The notes beneath the pieces are model-generated. The model made no database searches. It was given only the letters and a program-made list of their open reading frames with translations, and was not told the DNA's origin. From a virus: DNA of 37,759 bases. Of this stretch, positions 36,550 to 37,759 are shown piece after piece. The DNA lies in the IMG/VR virus record IMGVR_UViG_3300047379_000509, positions 1 to 37,759 of that record; one strand, 5' to 3'. How positions within the stretch are numbered: position 1 is the first letter of the stretch; each line of letters begins with the position of its first letter. Made by a program: the position numbers and the translations under genes.

Positions 36550-37629
36550 ATGGCCGCTCCATTTCAGAATTATTCCGGCGGTGTCCTACTTGCAGACATC
36601 GTCAAGAGGAATAACCTCAGCGCCTATGTGTCTGAGGCCATCAAAGAGCGCAGCTTGTTCATCAAGTCTGGCGCTGTCATTCGTAACGCTCTTCTCGATT
36701 CACGTGAAGGCGGTACTCGCATCCAAGTTCCCGAGTTCAATCCTGTATCCCCAACAGAAGAAATTCTGGACGGGACAGCAACATGGGGCACCAGTTCCGG
36801 TGGTTATTTGACGCCACAAAAGATCGGTACTGGCACTCAAATTGCAACTATCTGCCATCGCGGTTTCGCGTATGCCGTAGATGACGTTGCAGTTTTGGCT
36901 GCTGGTGAAGATCCAATGCTTCACATCCGTAACCAGCTGGCTGATGCAATCAACAAGCTGAACAGCGCACGTCTGTTCTCGCAGCTTGCTGGCTTGTTTG
37001 GCACAGCACTTTCTGCCAACGCACTGGATAAAGGTAAAGGTGCTGCTTCTGGCGGCGCTGAAGCCAACTTCCTGACTGCTGCAACAGTGGCAGAAGCCCG
37101 CTCCAAGCTTGGAGAGCGTGGTGAAGAGCTGGACACTCTGATTGTTCACCCTTCCGTTGCTTACTACCTGTATCAGGTAGGAATGCTGACCTTCTCTACT
37201 TCAGCACTCGTTAATGCTGGCGCAGTGACTTGGGGTGGTGGTGGCGTAGGCATTGGCGCTCGTGAAGTTGGTGAGTTTGCCGGTATGCGCGTAGTTGTTG
37301 ATTCTGCAGTCAACACCGTTGCCCCTGGCACTTCTGGCCACCAGAAAGAGTTCTACTGCTATCTGGTTAAGTCAGGCACCATCCTTGAAGGTGTGCAGCA
37401 AGATCTTCGGATTGAAGCTGATCGCAACGTCCTCTCGAAGCAAGACGTGCTTTCTGTGGATTATCACAGCACCTATCACGTGATGGGAACTAAGTGGTCT
37501 GACGCTGGTGACAACCCCACCAACGCCAACCTGGCTACCGCTAACAAGTGGGCCGCCACTTATGACATCGACTTGATCCCTATGGTTCAGTTGACTGTCA
37601 ACACTCCGCTGGATACCAGCACCATCTGA
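36550..37629 (+). CDS. Major capsid protein (HK97-like)
   Basis: A 359-residue protein. N-terminal arm MAAPFQNYSGGVLLADIVKR; E-loop-like GGTRIQVPEFNPVSPTEEIL; P-domain part QIGTGTQIATICHRGFAYAV (approximate), long helix HIRNQLADAINKLNSARLF; A-domain DTLIVHPSVAYYLYQVGML and later FAGMRVVVDSAV. Position after the scaffold and length are typical of siphoviruses. The long Gly-rich loop (WGGGGVGIGAREVGEFAG) lies before the A-domain strand. The gene ends before a hairpin at 37646. Confidence 0.92.
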   Translation: MAAPFQNYSGGVLLADIVKRNNLSAYVSEAIKERSLFIKSGAVIRNALLDSREGGTRIQVPEFNPVSPTEEILDGTATWGTSSGGYLTPQKIGTGTQIATICHRGFAYAVDDVAVLAAGEDPMLHIRNQLADAINKLNSARLFSQLAGLFGTALSANALDKGKGAASGGAEANFLTAATVAEARSKLGERGEELDTLIVHPSVAYYLYQVGMLTFSTSALVNAGAVTWGGGGVGIGAREVGEFAGMRVVVDSAVNTVAPGTSGHQKEFYCYLVKSGTILEGVQQDLRIEADRNVLSKQDVLSVDYHSTYHVMGTKWSDAGDNPTNANLATANKWAATYDIDLIPMVQLTVNTPLDTSTI

Positions 37630-37645
37630 TCTTGATCAGAGCAAA

Positions 37646-37667
37646 GGCCCTACCATTAGGTGGGGCC
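37646..37667 (+). terminator. Hairpin after the major capsid gene
   Basis: Nine-base-pair stem GGCCCTACC / GGTGGGGCC with a 4-base loop ATTA. The tail is CACCTTATTATTG, not a clean T run, so termination is probably partial. It could lower expression of the connector and downstream genes relative to capsid protein. Confidence 0.72.
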
Positions 37668-37683
37668 ACCTTATTATTGTCTT

Positions 37684-37759
37684 ATGGCTGCCACGATCAA
37701 CGCCACACTCAAGAGTGAGACAGCCAACAGCTTTGTGACGTTGGCGGAGGCAGACGCGT
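37684..37759 (+). CDS. Head-tail connector (DnaT-like adaptor), N-terminal part
   Basis: First 25 codons plus one base of the connector gene: MAATINATLKSETANSFVTL then AEADA. NSFVTLAEADA is the standard start of DnaT-like adaptor proteins (NSYxTxAEADAY). The gene continues at base 1 of this window in the same frame. In most family members an about ten-residue segment (Y-F-x-x-R type) follows AEADA before the Trp that begins the other piece, so a few dozen bases may be missing at the join. Confidence 0.75.
   Translation, partial: MAATINATLKSETANSFVTLAEADA

Noticed and set aside
1-37759. CRISPR array
   Set aside because: No regularly spaced repeats of 20-40 bp with unique spacers were seen; the only tandem repeats are 9 bp or 8 bp long.
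1-37759. Lysogeny module, photosynthesis genes (psbA) and HIP1 palindrome GCGATCGC enrichment
   Set aside because: No integrase, excisionase or psbA-like ORF was recognised, and I saw no HIP1 palindrome. The RHH and HTH genes alone do not show lysogeny.

Overview
This window looks like an essentially complete, dsDNA, tailed (siphovirus-like) phage genome of about 37.8 kb, most likely a cyanophage of marine picocyanobacteria (Synechococcus type). The evidence is a full head and long non-contractile tail gene set, a tape-measure gene and no contractile sheath. It also has a block of small secreted and membrane proteins that, from memory, resemble accessory proteins of marine cyanophages. No integrase, DNA polymerase, RNA polymerase, tRNA or photosynthesis gene was seen. 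The two ends of the window fall inside the same gene, in a compatible reading frame, so the molecule is circular or circularly permuted and was opened in a head-tail connector gene. All family assignments come from reading the sequence, not from searches.

Layout. (1) 31.2-37.76 kb, continuing at 1-0.4 kb: small terminase (minus), large terminase, a zinc-ribbon regulator (minus), four tiny very basic proteins, portal, scaffold, major capsid protein, connector. (2) 0.4-9.7 kb: head closure, tail completion and tail terminator, major tail protein, a tail-assembly chaperone pair joined by an unusual frameshift, tape measure, tip proteins and a gpJ-like hub. (3) 9.7-16 kb: receptor-binding and fibre module with a tropism-determinant-like N-terminus, a glycine-rich adhesin, a 4-repeat tail protein and small chaperone-like proteins. 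(4) 16-21.3 kb: membrane and lysis module containing a secreted barrel-like protein, several one-pass membrane proteins, two holin-like candidates and a membrane-anchored C39-like cysteine peptidase as putative endolysin. A four-gene, translationally coupled, minus-strand cassette with three signal-peptide proteins is inserted in it. (5) 21.3-27.1 kb: ribbon-helix-helix regulators, a cluster of overlapping small genes, a primase-polymerase/helicase, an SSB-like protein and a PD-(D/E)XK nuclease. Replication elongation therefore probably relies on the host. (6) 27.0-30.8 kb: a leftward early operon of small unknown proteins, including a second TerS-like HTH protein, with readable promoters and terminators.

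The least explained signals are: a strand-biased 7-mer TGGAGCG (36 copies by eye, 30 on the plus strand); an eight-copy TGGGACA/TGTCCCA cluster at the 3' end of the helicase gene (origin or operator candidate); a chain of hairpins in the 466-bp gene-free stretch at 30.76-31.22 kb; a 15-bp direct repeat next to the terminase genes (packaging-site candidate); the non -1 frameshift; and the secreted four-gene cassette.
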